64,000 bases of DNA from JAEXOD01 sp043805435 (GCA_043805435.1 JAZDHY010000111.1:1-64000), one strand, 5' to 3'. Numbered from the stretch's first letter, positions 17,801 through 27,883 are shown. Translations and numbers: made by a program. Notes: generated by a model from the sequence alone, not told the origin.

Positions 17801-17940
17801 TGCAGCGTCCTGAAATAGGTTGACTTTTTTTAGTTATTAAATATAAGATTTCATAAGAATTAGATAGAATTGATATTTCGTCCTTGTTTTGGTTGACTTT
17901 TTTGTTCTTTTCGATTTTGCTTTTTTTCGGGGCTATACAG
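17801..17940. repeat. Degenerate tandem repeat, second copy, 3'-truncated
   Basis: It begins TGCAGCGTCCTGAAATAG directly after the first copy and repeats the same blocks. It stops at GGGGCTATACAG, before the palindromic part. The two copies share long identical stretches (for example AGATTTCATAAGAATTAGAT and onwards), so the duplication is not ancient. Confidence 0.8.
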
Positions 17941-18271
17941 ATTTCCGGCTAATGATATGAAACCCGTTATGGAGGATGTCTCATAAGTACAAAAACCGAA
18001 CTCACCCCTTGCCCCTCTCTTAAAAAGAGAGGGGAATATCTTCTTATAACATATTGATATATAGTAGTATACGGTTGATTATATGTTTAACACGCGAGGA
18101 ATATTGTAGCAGGGAATTTCAAAAATCGGACTTATGCGACATCCACTTATGGAGTTATGAACTTCATTATACAAACTAATAAAAATTTAATTGTCTTTTG
18201 AATTTCTTTTATGTTGATTTTTAGATTTATTTTTCTGTAATTATATCATTATTTAAAAATATTAAATTACT

Positions 18272-18787
18272 ATGAAAAAATATACTTATCCAATCTTTGC
18301 ACAAATTATTTACCGTTATGCAAACATTTTAATTTCATTTATTTTGTTGACCCAAATATTTATTTTTGTATTGGCCCCTAATAAAAATTGGTATTACATG
18401 TTTTTTGTTTTAATTAATTTAGTTTTTGTTTTTTCAATTAATTGGTATTATTATAAAAATTATAAATATTTTCCATATAAGATAGAAATAGATAACGAAA
18501 AAATTATTTGCTCTAATTTTTTTATTAATAACAGAAAAGAAGAAATTAAGCTTTCCGAGATTGAATTAATTACCGGTGGAATTTTTAGCAATAAACCTTC
18601 AATAGCAATATTTATTCATTATGCCGGAAAAAAAATAGGTATAAACAGGCAATTAAAAAACTATAACGAATTTTTAACTACTGTATTAAGCAATTTAAAT
18701 AATACTGTATATACCGTATTGCTAAATCAGTTAAAAGAAAATAACTTACGCAACAGAACTAATACCTCAGAAGGCACGTCTAAATAA
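18272..18787 (+). CDS. Small membrane protein with PH-like cytoplasmic domain
   Basis: 171 aa, not recognised by name. Two membrane helices (about residues 14-34 and 40-60) are followed by a beta-rich domain: 'YKIEIDNEKIICSNFFINNRKEEIKLSEIELITGG'. This resembles the bacterial PH-like domain placed after a two-helix hairpin in many small membrane proteins. The C-terminus is polar. The gene stands alone between the repeat-rich gap and the DUF5686 gene. An AT-rich hairpin (18846-18869) lies 58 bases after its stop. Function is unknown. Confidence 0.65.
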   Translation: MKKYTYPIFAQIIYRYANILISFILLTQIFIFVLAPNKNWYYMFFVLINLVFVFSINWYYYKNYKYFPYKIEIDNEKIICSNFFINNRKEEIKLSEIELITGGIFSNKPSIAIFIHYAGKKIGINRQLKNYNEFLTTVLSNLNNTVYTVLLNQLKENNLRNRTNTSEGTSK

Positions 18788-18845
18788 TATTAATTTTAAT
18801 TAGTGTAATAATATTAGACTATTGTAATTAATACGCTGCTAAAAG

Positions 18846-18869
18846 GATAATCATAAAGTAGTGATTATC
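18846..18869 (+). terminator. Possible terminator after the PH-like membrane gene
   Basis: GATAATCA (18846-18853) and TGATTATC (18862-18869) are perfect 8-base arms around an 8-base loop, followed by the T-rich TTTATTTATCTCCTTT. The stem is AT-rich and weak, so the call is tentative. Confidence 0.4.
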
Positions 18870-18918
18870 TTTATTTATCTCCTTTCGTTTTGCGGGGATA
18901 CAAAAGTTAATAAACAGA

Positions 18919-19017
18919 TATTAAATTGTATAAGCTTAATAAGTATAAAACAATAATTATCAATTACGTTATGATGGTTCTAAAAAACCATTTTGTGTTA
19001 GCATATACAATTTAATA
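18919..19017. repeat. Long inverted repeat with internal hairpin
   Basis: Arms of 17 bases with one mismatch (18919-18935 and 19001-19017, core TTAAATTGTATA/TATACAATTTAA) enclose a smaller hairpin, ATGGTT (18974-18979) with AACCAT (18986-18991). The gap 18788-19120 holds nothing else that I can recognise except this and the hairpin at 18846. It may be a structured RNA, a leader for the DUF5686 gene, or a miniature element. Confidence 0.55.
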
Positions 19018-19120
19018 AATTATTGAAATTAATTATTGGAACTAATCTTTATTAGGGTAAATAAAAGACAATAAATAAAACATTATAATTTTGCTTGAAT
19101 AATTTTTTTTAGGGGAAAAA

Positions 19121-21556
19121 TTGAAAAAACTAATTTTGTTTTTGTTGATAATAAGTGTAAATATCTCATTTGCGCAATATTATTCGTTAAAAGGAAAAAT
19201 ACGTGATAAAAACAGCGGCGATGGTTTAATATATGCAAATATACGTGCCGCCGAATCCTTAGTTGGAACGTCAACTAATGCCGAAGGTTATTTTGAATTA
19301 AAATTATTACCGGGTAAATATACGTTAATATCCTCATTTATAGGCTACATCTCGGATACTGTAACTGTATCTATTGCCAATAATGAAAGTATTGATATTT
19401 CACTCACCCCTGTCCCAATTAAGCTGCCCGAAGTAACAGTTGTACCCGGTCTTAATCCGGCAATACGGATTATTAAAAATGCTATAGAATTTAAAAACCA
19501 AAGAACTGAAAAATTAAACAGTTATACATTTACAGCATACACAAAGGGGGCAATAAGAACCAATCAAAATATGTCAGCCGGAAATAATAGTTTATCAATT
19601 GGTTTAGGTGGTTCGGATGATTCGGACAGTGTAAACAGTTCCGATTCCAGTAAATTACAAATAAACGGTATTTTAGAAAATCAAAGTAAGGGATATTATA
19701 AAAAGCCGAATAATTACAAAGAGGAAATAATTGCCCGTAAACAATCGGCAAATTTTCCTTCATCTGTAAATTTATTAACAGGTGGAAGATTAGTTCAAAA
19801 TTTTTATACCGAAGATATTCAGTTTTTTGACAGACCTTTACCCAGTCCTTTAAGTAATAGTGCCCTTGATTATTATTATTTTTATATAGCAGATTCTTTG
19901 GCTATGGATAATGAAAAAGTATATAAAATATTTTTTGAACCCGAAGAAGAGTTTTACCCCGGTTTTACAGGATTTATTTATATCTTAGACAGCACGTTTG
20001 CCTTATTAAAAGTTGATGTTTCGTTAAATAAAGCCGCAAATATAGCCGGTATTTTTACTAAAATAAATATATTTCAACAATACTTGCCCTACGAAAATGA
20101 TATCTACATGCCAATTGATTACAGATTGTTTATTGAAGCAAATATACTGGGACTTGCCAAGTTTGGATTTGACTTAAATTCTATAATGTATAACTATTCA
20201 ATTAATAAAGAGATAAGCGATGATTTTTTTGACATGGCAGTTTTAACCGTAATGCCGGAAGCAGATAAAAAAGATTCTTTATATTGGCAAAATGTACAAA
20301 CAATACCTAATACAATTGAGGAAATAACAGCTTACAAAAAAATTGATAGTATTAATGCAATTCCGGTAACATTTTGGGATAATTTTTCTTTTCTTTCAAC
20401 AATGATAGGATTTAATGATAATTTTTCCATTTCCGGTCCTTTATCTATATACGGTTTTAATGTGGTTGAAGGTCATTCCGTAAATATGGGCCTGTTTGCT
20501 TACGATTTATTAGACAAACGGTTTAACGGCAGTATTAATATGGGTTACGGTTTTTCGGATAAAAGAGTTAAAACAGATTTTAGAAGTGAATATTTTATGG
20601 GCAAATATAGAACTCATAAATTCGAATTAAGTATTTACAACAAAAACGAAATTTTATTTTCGGAAACTGATGATTACAATAACCTTACTTCAACAATAAC
20701 AAGTTTGTTTGGTAAATACGATTTTAGAAATTATTTTGGAAGAAAAGGTTTTAAAACCAGTTTCAGTTCTTTAGTTTTTCCTGTTTTAACACTTGGTTTG
20801 GGTTATTTTAATAACACCGATATAAGTTTATCTAATAAAACCGATTTTTCGTTTTTTAACAAGGAGAAGAAATTTGCAGATAACAAATCAATATTTGATA
20901 CCCGAATTAATGCTTTAACTGCAATGTTTCAGTTCGATTTTAGAAATTATATTGAAGATGGATTGTATATACGCAGAGTTAACAGGACAAATTTTTATAC
21001 GGTTATTGACGGAGATATTACTTTTAGCAATAGCAAAACCTTAAAAAGTAATGTAAATTTTAATATTTATAAACTCAATATGTACGGACGATTAAACACA
21101 TTTAAATCGGCGCAGCTTTTCTTTAACGTAACAGGTGTTACTTCGTCAGGTAATGTACCAATTCAGTATTTATATGCATTACCGGGAAATCTTGAAGGTT
21201 CCGGTAAGGATTTTTCATTTCGTTCTTTAGGAGTTGGTGAGGTTTATGGCGACAGGGTGTTAACTGTTGGTTTAGAACATAGTTTTAAAGACGAATTGTT
21301 TAAAATGGCACATATTCCCTACTTTAAGAATTCGGACCTAAATTTAAGTGCTTATATTAACGCAGCTTGGCTTGATATTAGAAGTAACAAGCAAATGTTT
21401 ATGATTAAAGAACCGACTAAATTTATAAGTCCGTTTTACGAAGCAGGTTTTAGTATAGGTCATCCTTTATTTCCATTAACCTTTGAATTTACATGGAAAT
21501 TAAACTATAAAGGAGTAAATAATTTTACTTTTGGTATAAATACCGTATTATTATAG
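19121..21556 (+). CDS. DUF5686 outer-membrane protein with carboxypeptidase-like regulatory domain
   Basis: 811 aa. A signal peptide (residues 1-18, ending 'ISFAQ') is followed by a CarboxypepD_reg-like beta-sandwich: 'LKGKIRDKNSGDGLIYANIRAAESLVGTSTNAEGYFELKLLPGKYTLISSFIGY'. That domain is shared with TonB-dependent receptors. The rest fits DUF5686: a helical segment 'AIRIIKNAIEFKNQRTEKLNSYTFTAYTKG', then many amphipathic strands and an aromatic C-terminus, consistent with an outer-membrane barrel. The start is TTG behind AGGGG. It is the first gene of a run with the walJ-like nuclease (27-base gap). The function of DUF5686 proteins is not established. Confidence 0.8.
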   Translation: MKKLILFLLIISVNISFAQYYSLKGKIRDKNSGDGLIYANIRAAESLVGTSTNAEGYFELKLLPGKYTLISSFIGYISDTVTVSIANNESIDISLTPVPIKLPEVTVVPGLNPAIRIIKNAIEFKNQRTEKLNSYTFTAYTKGAIRTNQNMSAGNNSLSIGLGGSDDSDSVNSSDSSKLQINGILENQSKGYYKKPNNYKEEIIARKQSANFPSSVNLLTGGRLVQNFYTEDIQFFDRPLPSPLSNSALDYYYFYIADSLAMDNEKVYKIFFEPEEEFYPGFTGFIYILDSTFALLKVDVSLNKAANIAGIFTKINIFQQYLPYENDIYMPIDYRLFIEANILGLAKFGFDLNSIMYNYSINKEISDDFFDMAVLTVMPEADKKDSLYWQNVQTIPNTIEEITAYKKIDSINAIPVTFWDNFSFLSTMIGFNDNFSISGPLSIYGFNVVEGHSVNMGLFAYDLLDKRFNGSINMGYGFSDKRVKTDFRSEYFMGKYRTHKFELSIYNKNEILFSETDDYNNLTSTITSLFGKYDFRNYFGRKGFKTSFSSLVFPVLTLGLGYFNNTDISLSNKTDFSFFNKEKKFADNKSIFDTRINALTAMFQFDFRNYIEDGLYIRRVNRTNFYTVIDGDITFSNSKTLKSNVNFNIYKLNMYGRLNTFKSAQLFFNVTGVTSSGNVPIQYLYALPGNLEGSGKDFSFRSLGVGEVYGDRVLTVGLEHSFKDELFKMAHIPYFKNSDLNLSAYINAAWLDIRSNKQMFMIKEPTKFISPFYEAGFSIGHPLFPLTFEFTWKLNYKGVNNFTFGINTVLL

Positions 21557-21583
21557 TTTGAATTTTTATAATTAAGGATTTTA

Positions 21584-22402
21584 ATGAATTTAAAGTTATG
21601 CGTTTTAGGAAGTACAAGTGCAGGAAATAGTACAGTTGTTTGGAATGATGAATCGGCATTATTAATAGATTGTGGTTTTTCTCCTTCGTATATACAAGAA
21701 AGTTTTTACAATTTAGGTATCAGTTTTAATAAATTAAAAGGAATTTTATTAACTCATTTACATAACGACCATCTAAATTTAGCATTTTTAAAAATCGCAC
21801 ACAGAAACAAAATTCCGGTTTATGTGCAAAAAAAGATGAAAGGTCTTTTAGAAAACCGAAAAGACATTTTTAGAAATTTGATAACAGATAATTTAATTCA
21901 TGCATTTGACGGAGAAGATTTTTTAATATCAAATTTTGGAATATTTGGTTTTGAGGTGCCTCATGACGTTCCGGGTGGCTGCTGGGGGTATAATATCTCA
22001 ATGAAAAACGATATTTCTACCAAAAAAATAACAATTGCAACCGACTTAGGTTATTCTACCGAAAATACAATTAATAGATTTATGAATTCCGATTTAATTG
22101 TTATTGAATCGAATCATGACGTTACAATGTTGGAAAATTCGCGTAGAAGTAATTGGCTTAAAGATAGAATTAAAACTATAGGGCATCTTTCAAACGAACA
22201 AAGTGCCGATTTAATTTTTGAAGTTTTAGAAAAATCCGAAATATTACCAAAGGCAATTTTGCTTGCCCATATAAGTCAGGAATGTAATACCAACTATTTG
22301 GCATCAACAACAATGATGAACAAGCTTAGAGGAACAAATTACAAAGAGATTAAGATATTTGCAACTTTTAAAAACACCACAAGTGAAGTAATAACAATTT
22401 AA
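21584..22402 (+). CDS. MBL-fold metallo-hydrolase, WalJ/YycJ-like
   Basis: 272 aa. The metallo-beta-lactamase motif appears as 'LLTHLHNDHLN' (HxHxDH), with 'LGSTSAGNSTVV' at the N-terminus, 'EVPHDVPGGCWGY', and 'LLAHISQECNT'. This set is typical of the YycJ/WalJ branch, whose Bacillus members are exonucleases linked to mismatch repair. It probably binds two metal ions in the cytoplasm. It lies 10 bases before recD2, which fits a DNA-repair role. The family assignment is good; the repair role is inferred from family and context. Confidence 0.82.
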   Translation: MNLKLCVLGSTSAGNSTVVWNDESALLIDCGFSPSYIQESFYNLGISFNKLKGILLTHLHNDHLNLAFLKIAHRNKIPVYVQKKMKGLLENRKDIFRNLITDNLIHAFDGEDFLISNFGIFGFEVPHDVPGGCWGYNISMKNDISTKKITIATDLGYSTENTINRFMNSDLIVIESNHDVTMLENSRRSNWLKDRIKTIGHLSNEQSADLIFEVLEKSEILPKAILLAHISQECNTNYLASTTMMNKLRGTNYKEIKIFATFKNTTSEVITI

Positions 22403-22412
22403 AGAGAAAAAT

Positions 22413-24537
22413 TTGGAAACACTTAAGGGTGAATTTGAAAAATATATATTTTATAACGAATCCAACGGGTATTCCATAATTAAACTAACCGGTGGAGCAA
22501 TTGCCGTAGGTACTTTACAAAAATTAAATGAAGGTGATTCGTTAGAACTATTTGGTACATTTGTCACTCATTCCAAATATGGCAAGCAGTTTAAAATTGA
22601 CCGTTACAGTATTCTTTATCCAACTACAAACGAGGGGATTGTAAAATATTTAGGATCCGGATTGATAAAAGGTATTGGTGAAAAGTTTGCCCAACGGATA
22701 TATGACAGCTTTGGCGAAAACACTTTAGATATTCTTGAAAATGATATTGAAAGACTTAAAGAAGTTGAAGGTATTGGGACAGTTAAACTTCAGCTTATAA
22801 AAAAAAGCTGGTCGGAACAACACGAAATAAGAAAAACAATGATTTTTTTACAAGCTCATGGTGTTTCGGCTAATCTGGCATTAAAAATATTTAAAATGTA
22901 CGGCAAAGCTTCCGAACAAGTAATTATTGATAATCCATATAGATTAAGTTATGAGATATGGGGTGTTGGGTTTAAAACTGCCGATACCATTGCCCGTAAT
23001 TTGGGTTTTGATGAATTTCATGTAAAACGGATTGAAGCAGGAATTGTTTTTGTTTTAACCGAAGCAATGAACGATGGTCACGTATTTTTAACAAAACAAG
23101 AACTTGTTAATAAGGCTTTGGATGTGCTTGGTTATAAGCTTAATTATGACGATGGAATGATTGACAACTTAAAAAACATTAATCAAATTTTGGTTTTTGA
23201 AGATCGTGTTTACCTTCCTGTTTTATATCACTCGGAACGGAATATTGAAATTGCCTTAACAAATCTATTAGGAACAACAAAAAGTGTTACTCCAATAGAT
23301 GAAAAATATATTCAGCTTGTAAAATCAAATTATAGTGCCGAACAAATTAAAGCAATTCGTTATTCAATTGAACAAAAAGTATTAATTATTACCGGCGGAC
23401 CCGGTACAGGTAAAACTACAACCCTAAGGGGAATAATAGAGTTATACAAAAAGAAAGAAAAAAAAAATATTACTTGCAGCACCTACCGGAAGAGCTGCAA
23501 AACGGATGACCGAAATTATTGGACTTGACGCAAAAACAATTCACAGGCTTTTGGAATATAATCCAATGGACGGGTCTTTTAATTATAATTCAGAAAATCA
23601 GTTAATAACAGATTTGTTAATTATTGATGAAGTATCAATGATTGACACATTTTTAATGTATAATTTAGTTAGTGCTATTGATAGCAGTACGACTGTTATT
23701 TTTGTGGGTGATGTTGACCAGCTGCCTTCTATTGGGCCGGGGAATATATTAAATGATTTGATTACGTCCGGAATAATCCCCAGTGTAAGGCTGACGCAAG
23801 TTTTTAGACAGGCAGAAGAAAGTAAAATTATTTTGGCTGCACACTCTATCAATAAAGGAGTATTGCCCAAACTTGACGATAAAGATACAGATTTGATTTT
23901 TATTGAAGAAGAAAACGTTCAAATAACAGCACAAAAAATAAATGAATTATGCTGCAATATTATTCCGCAAAGATATAAATTTAATTTAAGAGAAGACATT
24001 CAAATATTATCTCCAATGTACAGAGGCGAAATTGGAGTTAATTATCTAAACAACTTGTTGCAGGAAACATATAACCATAATCCTGTTGCGTTTTTATATG
24101 GCGAAAAACGTTATAAATTAAATGATAAAGTGATGCAATTACGCAATAATTACGAAAAAAGTGTTTATAATGGTGATATTGGTTTTATCCATTCCTACGA
24201 TGCCGAAGATAAAAAAATAAGAATTATTTATGAAGGAAGAATAGTTGAATACGATTTTACCGAATTGGATGAAATTACACTTGCTTATGCTGTTACTGTT
24301 CACAAAAGTCAAGGCAGCGAATACCCCTGTGTAATATTACCTCTTTCTACTGCTCATTATATAATGCTGCAACGTAATTTGTTATATACTGCCATTACAC
24401 GTGCATCTCGTTTGTTAATTGTAATAGGAACAAAAAAAGCATTTGCAATTGCAGTTGGAAATAACAAAATACAAAAAAGAAATTCTTCGTTATTTAAATA
24501 TTCCGAAAGACAACTTGTAGAATTTGAAAATCTATAA
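22413..24537 (+). CDS. recD2: RecD2-like ATP-dependent DNA helicase, frame broken at a ten-A run
   Basis: Two open segments (22413-23528 and 23506-24537) together encode one ~707-aa RecD2. The first holds the N-terminal OB/HhH part ('GTLQKLNEGDSLELFG', 'GIGEKFAQRIYDSFGENTL', 'GIGTVKLQLIKKSW') and Walker A ('IITGGPGTGKTTTLRGI'). The second holds motif II ('LLIIDEVSMIDTFLM'), 'FVGDVDQLPSIGPGN' and the C-terminal 'TLAYAVTVHKSQGSEYPCVILPL'. Between them lies a run of ten A (23458-23467). With nine A the frame reads through as 'KILLAAPTGRAAKRMTEIIGL', the expected motif Ia. Start is TTG. RecD2 is a 5'-3' helicase linked to mismatch and recombinational repair. It may be a sequencing error, a slippage-expressed gene or a fresh pseudogene. 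Confidence 0.9.
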
Positions 24538-24550
24538 TAATTTATCGTAA

Positions 24551-27500
24551 GTGAAAAATATCAAGTTATTAAATAAATATTACGCAGAACTATTTTACAG
24601 TAGGCTTTTGCTTATTTTAAATGAGAATTCGGATTATAGAAAAAAAGTACGCACTTTAGGCAAATTATTTGATGAAATATTAGACTCTCTGCTCTCCAGT
24701 GAATTCCAATCCTTTCAAAGTATGCTGGCAAAAATATTATTTTTTGTTGATAAATATAATGTGGTAAATAATACAGCCGCCAAATTAAGAAAACTATATA
24801 TTTATATCTCTAAGACCAATAGAAACAAATCAATTATTCCGGCCGAACTTGAAATAAACGGAATTGTAAATGTAATATCTTCATTTATTTTTTATTGCTC
24901 AGATATTCCCATAATTGATGAATTAAAAAATCTTAATGATCATTATATCTTTGAAGGAACCGACGAGGATATTAAAGAAGACAATTCGGAATATTTGCAA
25001 ATAATAGTAAAAAATGTTACTCCGGTAATAAATAAGTCAGCCCCGGCATATGTTGAATTGTTATGTTATTCTACTAATGATAATACAGAATTAAAAATAA
25101 GAATTGAAAAAAACAATAACAATTACAATGATGAATATTTTAATTATTTATGCAAATTAAAAAAATATTGCAAAATAACGTTTTATAATTTTAGCGAAAT
25201 AGACTATAAACAAAAATTATATAAATGTAATTTAGACAGCTACTTTGTAATAGAACCGGACTTTTTAATAGATGTTAGTGATATTTCGGGTTGTTTTACA
25301 ATGCAGGGAGCTAATTACAAAATTTATTTTTTGGATAAATTTATAGGTTCAACTTCATCCGAAGGCACATTACGAGGCAGTTTGGTAAACTCGTTATTAG
25401 ATATTCGTTTAAAAGAACCGGAATTATCTTTTGATGAATTATTTTTATTGGCAATTGAAAATAATTTGTTAAAAATATCAAAATTTAATAATGAAATTAT
25501 CGAAAAAATTAAAAACGAAATTGCAATTAAACACTTTCCGCAGATTGTAAAATTTACTAATGGTTTATTAAAGTTAAAAGACGAAAACAACAATATTAAA
25601 ATTACTATTGAGCCAACGTTTTATTCCGAACAACATGGGCTGCAGGGACGTTTAGATGTTTTAATTGAATATACTGATGAACCGTTAAAAAAAGAGATTG
25701 TGGAATTAAAATCCGGTTCTCCTCCTTCAAACGGGGTATGGACAAATGACATGATGCAGGCTGTTGGGTACGATTTAATGCTTCAAAGCGTATTTGGCAA
25801 AGACAGAAAAGGTTCAAATAATATTTTATATTCCGCTTCGTACAATAAGACATATAGAAATGTAATTAGGAACGCAAATTATGAAGTGGAATTTTGCAAG
25901 GTGAGAAATTTAATAATTTGCGAAATATTAAATCAAGCCGATGGGAATTTTAATTTATTAAGCAATATCTCTGTTAATGCTTTTGGGGTATATCCAAAAT
26001 ATTTGCTGGAAAATATTAGAAAATTTGAAAATGCATTTATATCTAATAATAATTTAGAAAATAAATATTTTACTACTTATGTGAAATATATTTGGAATGA
26101 ATTATTAGCCGTAAAACTTGGAATAAAACAAGAAAATAAGCAGAACCGAGCAGGATTTTGTGCGTTGTGGAATGATTCCCTTGACGAAAAAATAGAAAAT
26201 AATACAATTTTGCCATATTTGGTTTTTGATAAATATGAAAATGAAAAAAAGGAATATACTTTTAAGTACAATGGAGAAACATCAAATTTTAGAGATAATG
26301 ATATTGGAATAATTTATAAATATCCGGCTGATAATTCCAATCCATTAAAACAACAGATTTATAAATGTGCCATTAAAAAAGTAACTTCAAATGAAGTTAA
26401 AATATCACTGCGCAATAATCAGTTAAATAATAATATATTTAATGACGCCGATATGTATTTTATTGAACATGATTTATTTGACAATAATTATTACTCCAAT
26501 TTTAAGTCTTTGTTTAGTTTTATTTTGAAGGATAAAAAAATTAAAAATGAATTGCTTGGGGTTTGTAATACGGCTTCAAAAAATAAACATACCCAAAATA
26601 TGGATGGAAATATTTTAAGTTATGTTAAAAAAGCTGCAATGGCAGAACGATATTTTCTTTTGCAAGGGCCGCCGGGAACCGGTAAAACATCATCATTTTT
26701 AATGAAATATTTAGATGAAATTTTAGCTGATAAAAATACACGTGTATTGATAATTACATTTACAAATAAAGCCCTTGAAGAAATTATAAGGCACCTTAAA
26801 AATAGAGTATATTCTTTTACATTATTTTCAAGCTCAAGTGATGAAAAATACTCGTTTAAAACACAGCTGAAGCAGAACTTTAATACAGGATTCAAATTTA
26901 ATGAATCTCAAATATGCCTGACTACGTCTTTATCTTATTTATTGTATTCCGAAGAGATTAATTTTCATTTTAAAATAACTACGGTTATTGTTGATGAAGC
27001 ATCTCAAATATTAGAACCTCAAATTATAGGGATTTTATCAAATTTTGAAAAATTTGTTTTAATAGGTGATCAAAATCAGCTCCCTGCAATTTCGGTTCAG
27101 GATGAAAAATTTTGTAATATTACTGATGAAAATCTAAATAAATTATTCATTAAACAATTAACAGATTCATATTTTGAAAGATTATTTAGAATTTGTAATA
27201 ATAATAATTGGTTTGAACATATTGATACACTAAAAATACATTATAGAATGCATTATAGTATTGCCGAATTGATAAATGATTATTATGATAAAAAACTTGT
27301 TTGTGGAAAAAAAGGACAATCGGACGAAACAAATTTATTTGAAAATAGTATTTGTTTAGACAATAAAAATTTGGTAAAAACAAGAGTTGTGTTTTTTGAC
27401 GTTGATTTTTCCGGAAATAGATTTAACAAATATTGTAAAAATGAAGCAGATTTAATAAAGTTACTGATTGATAAAATCAGTAATAATATAATAGACTTTA

Positions 27501-27883
27501 ACGAAAACAGTATTGGTATAATAACTCCTTGGCGTGCCCAAATATCATTAATAAAAAATATCCTAAGTGATAATAAGCTGTTAAATAAAATTCAAGTTGA
27601 TACGGTTGAAAGATATCAAGGTTCGGAAAAGGATATTATAATTGTTTCATTTGCAGTATCACATTACTGGCAGTTAAAAAATTTAAGTTCGTTTGATTCA
27701 GCCGGTTTAATTGACAGGAAATTAAATGTTGCTTTATCGCGCGCAAAAGAATATCTGTTTTTAATTGGTAATTCCAAAATATTAACACAAACCCCGCATT
27801 TTTCTGTTTTTATAGAAAAAATAAAAAACGAAAACACCTTTGTTAACTCGCATATTACCACAAAAATGCTTTCTATACAATAA
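24551..27883 (+). CDS. Dna2-like nuclease-helicase (PD-(D/E)XK plus SF1 helicase)
   Basis: 1110 aa from GTG. A mid-chain nuclease domain shows 'GLQGRLDVLIE' (Asp369) and 'EIVELKSG' (Glu385, Lys387), followed by 'MMQAVGYDLML', the Cas4/RecB-type PD-(D/E)XK layout. The C-terminal half is an SF1B helicase of the Dna2/Upf1 class: Walker A GPPGTGKT at 706-713, DEAS at 815-818, 'LIGDQNQLPAI', 'TVERYQGSEKDIIIVSF' and 'LNVALSRAKEYLFLIG'. The ~330-residue N-terminus is unassigned. Dna2 proteins unwind and cut single-stranded flaps and resected ends. It begins 13 bases after recD2. The tRNA-like AT-rich codon use is that of its neighbours. A phage-defence role is an alternative, since such helicase-nuclease fusions occur there too. 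Confidence 0.82.
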   Translation: MKNIKLLNKYYAELFYSRLLLILNENSDYRKKVRTLGKLFDEILDSLLSSEFQSFQSMLAKILFFVDKYNVVNNTAAKLRKLYIYISKTNRNKSIIPAELEINGIVNVISSFIFYCSDIPIIDELKNLNDHYIFEGTDEDIKEDNSEYLQIIVKNVTPVINKSAPAYVELLCYSTNDNTELKIRIEKNNNNYNDEYFNYLCKLKKYCKITFYNFSEIDYKQKLYKCNLDSYFVIEPDFLIDVSDISGCFTMQGANYKIYFLDKFIGSTSSEGTLRGSLVNSLLDIRLKEPELSFDELFLLAIENNLLKISKFNNEIIEKIKNEIAIKHFPQIVKFTNGLLKLKDENNNIKITIEPTFYSEQHGLQGRLDVLIEYTDEPLKKEIVELKSGSPPSNGVWTNDMMQAVGYDLMLQSVFGKDRKGSNNILYSASYNKTYRNVIRNANYEVEFCKVRNLIICEILNQADGNFNLLSNISVNAFGVYPKYLLENIRKFENAFISNNNLENKYFTTYVKYIWNELLAVKLGIKQENKQNRAGFCALWNDSLDEKIENNTILPYLVFDKYENEKKEYTFKYNGETSNFRDNDIGIIYKYPADNSNPLKQQIYKCAIKKVTSNEVKISLRNNQLNNNIFNDADMYFIEHDLFDNNYYSNFKSLFSFILKDKKIKNELLGVCNTASKNKHTQNMDGNILSYVKKAAMAERYFLLQGPPGTGKTSSFLMKYLDEILADKNTRVLIITFTNKALEEIIRHLKNRVYSFTLFSSSSDEKYSFKTQLKQNFNTGFKFNESQICLTTSLSYLLYSEEINFHFKITTVIVDEASQILEPQIIGILSNFEKFVLIGDQNQLPAISVQDEKFCNITDENLNKLFIKQLTDSYFERLFRICNNNNWFEHIDTLKIHYRMHYSIAELINDYYDKKLVCGKKGQSDETNLFENSICLDNKNLVKTRVVFFDVDFSGNRFNKYCKNEADLIKLLIDKISNNIIDFNENSIGIITPWRAQISLIKNILSDNKLLNKIQVDTVERYQGSEKDIIIVSFAVSHYWQLKNLSSFDSAGLIDRKLNVALSRAKEYLFLIGNSKILTQTPHFSVFIEKIKNENTFVNSHITTKMLSIQ

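Larger units (their letters stand above)
16641..18271. other. Gene-free region rich in repeats and REP-like palindromes
   Basis: About 1.6 kb with no convincing reading frame on either strand. It holds a degenerate tandem repeat (17225-17940) and a scatter of short palindromes built on AACCC/GGGTT: 17313-17329, 17365-17383, 17517-17534 and 17571-17586. A further hairpin-like CCCCTCTCTT...AAGAGAGGGG lies near 18013-18035. No transposase gene is present. The region looks like an accumulation site for small non-autonomous elements. Confidence 0.7.

Noticed and set aside
17225..17940. CRISPR array
   Set aside because: Repeat units are ~190 bases, degenerate and directly adjacent; no spacers and no cas genes.
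24551..27883. Phage-defence island around the Dna2-like gene
   Set aside because: No other defence gene, integrase or composition shift nearby; neighbours are repair-type genes.
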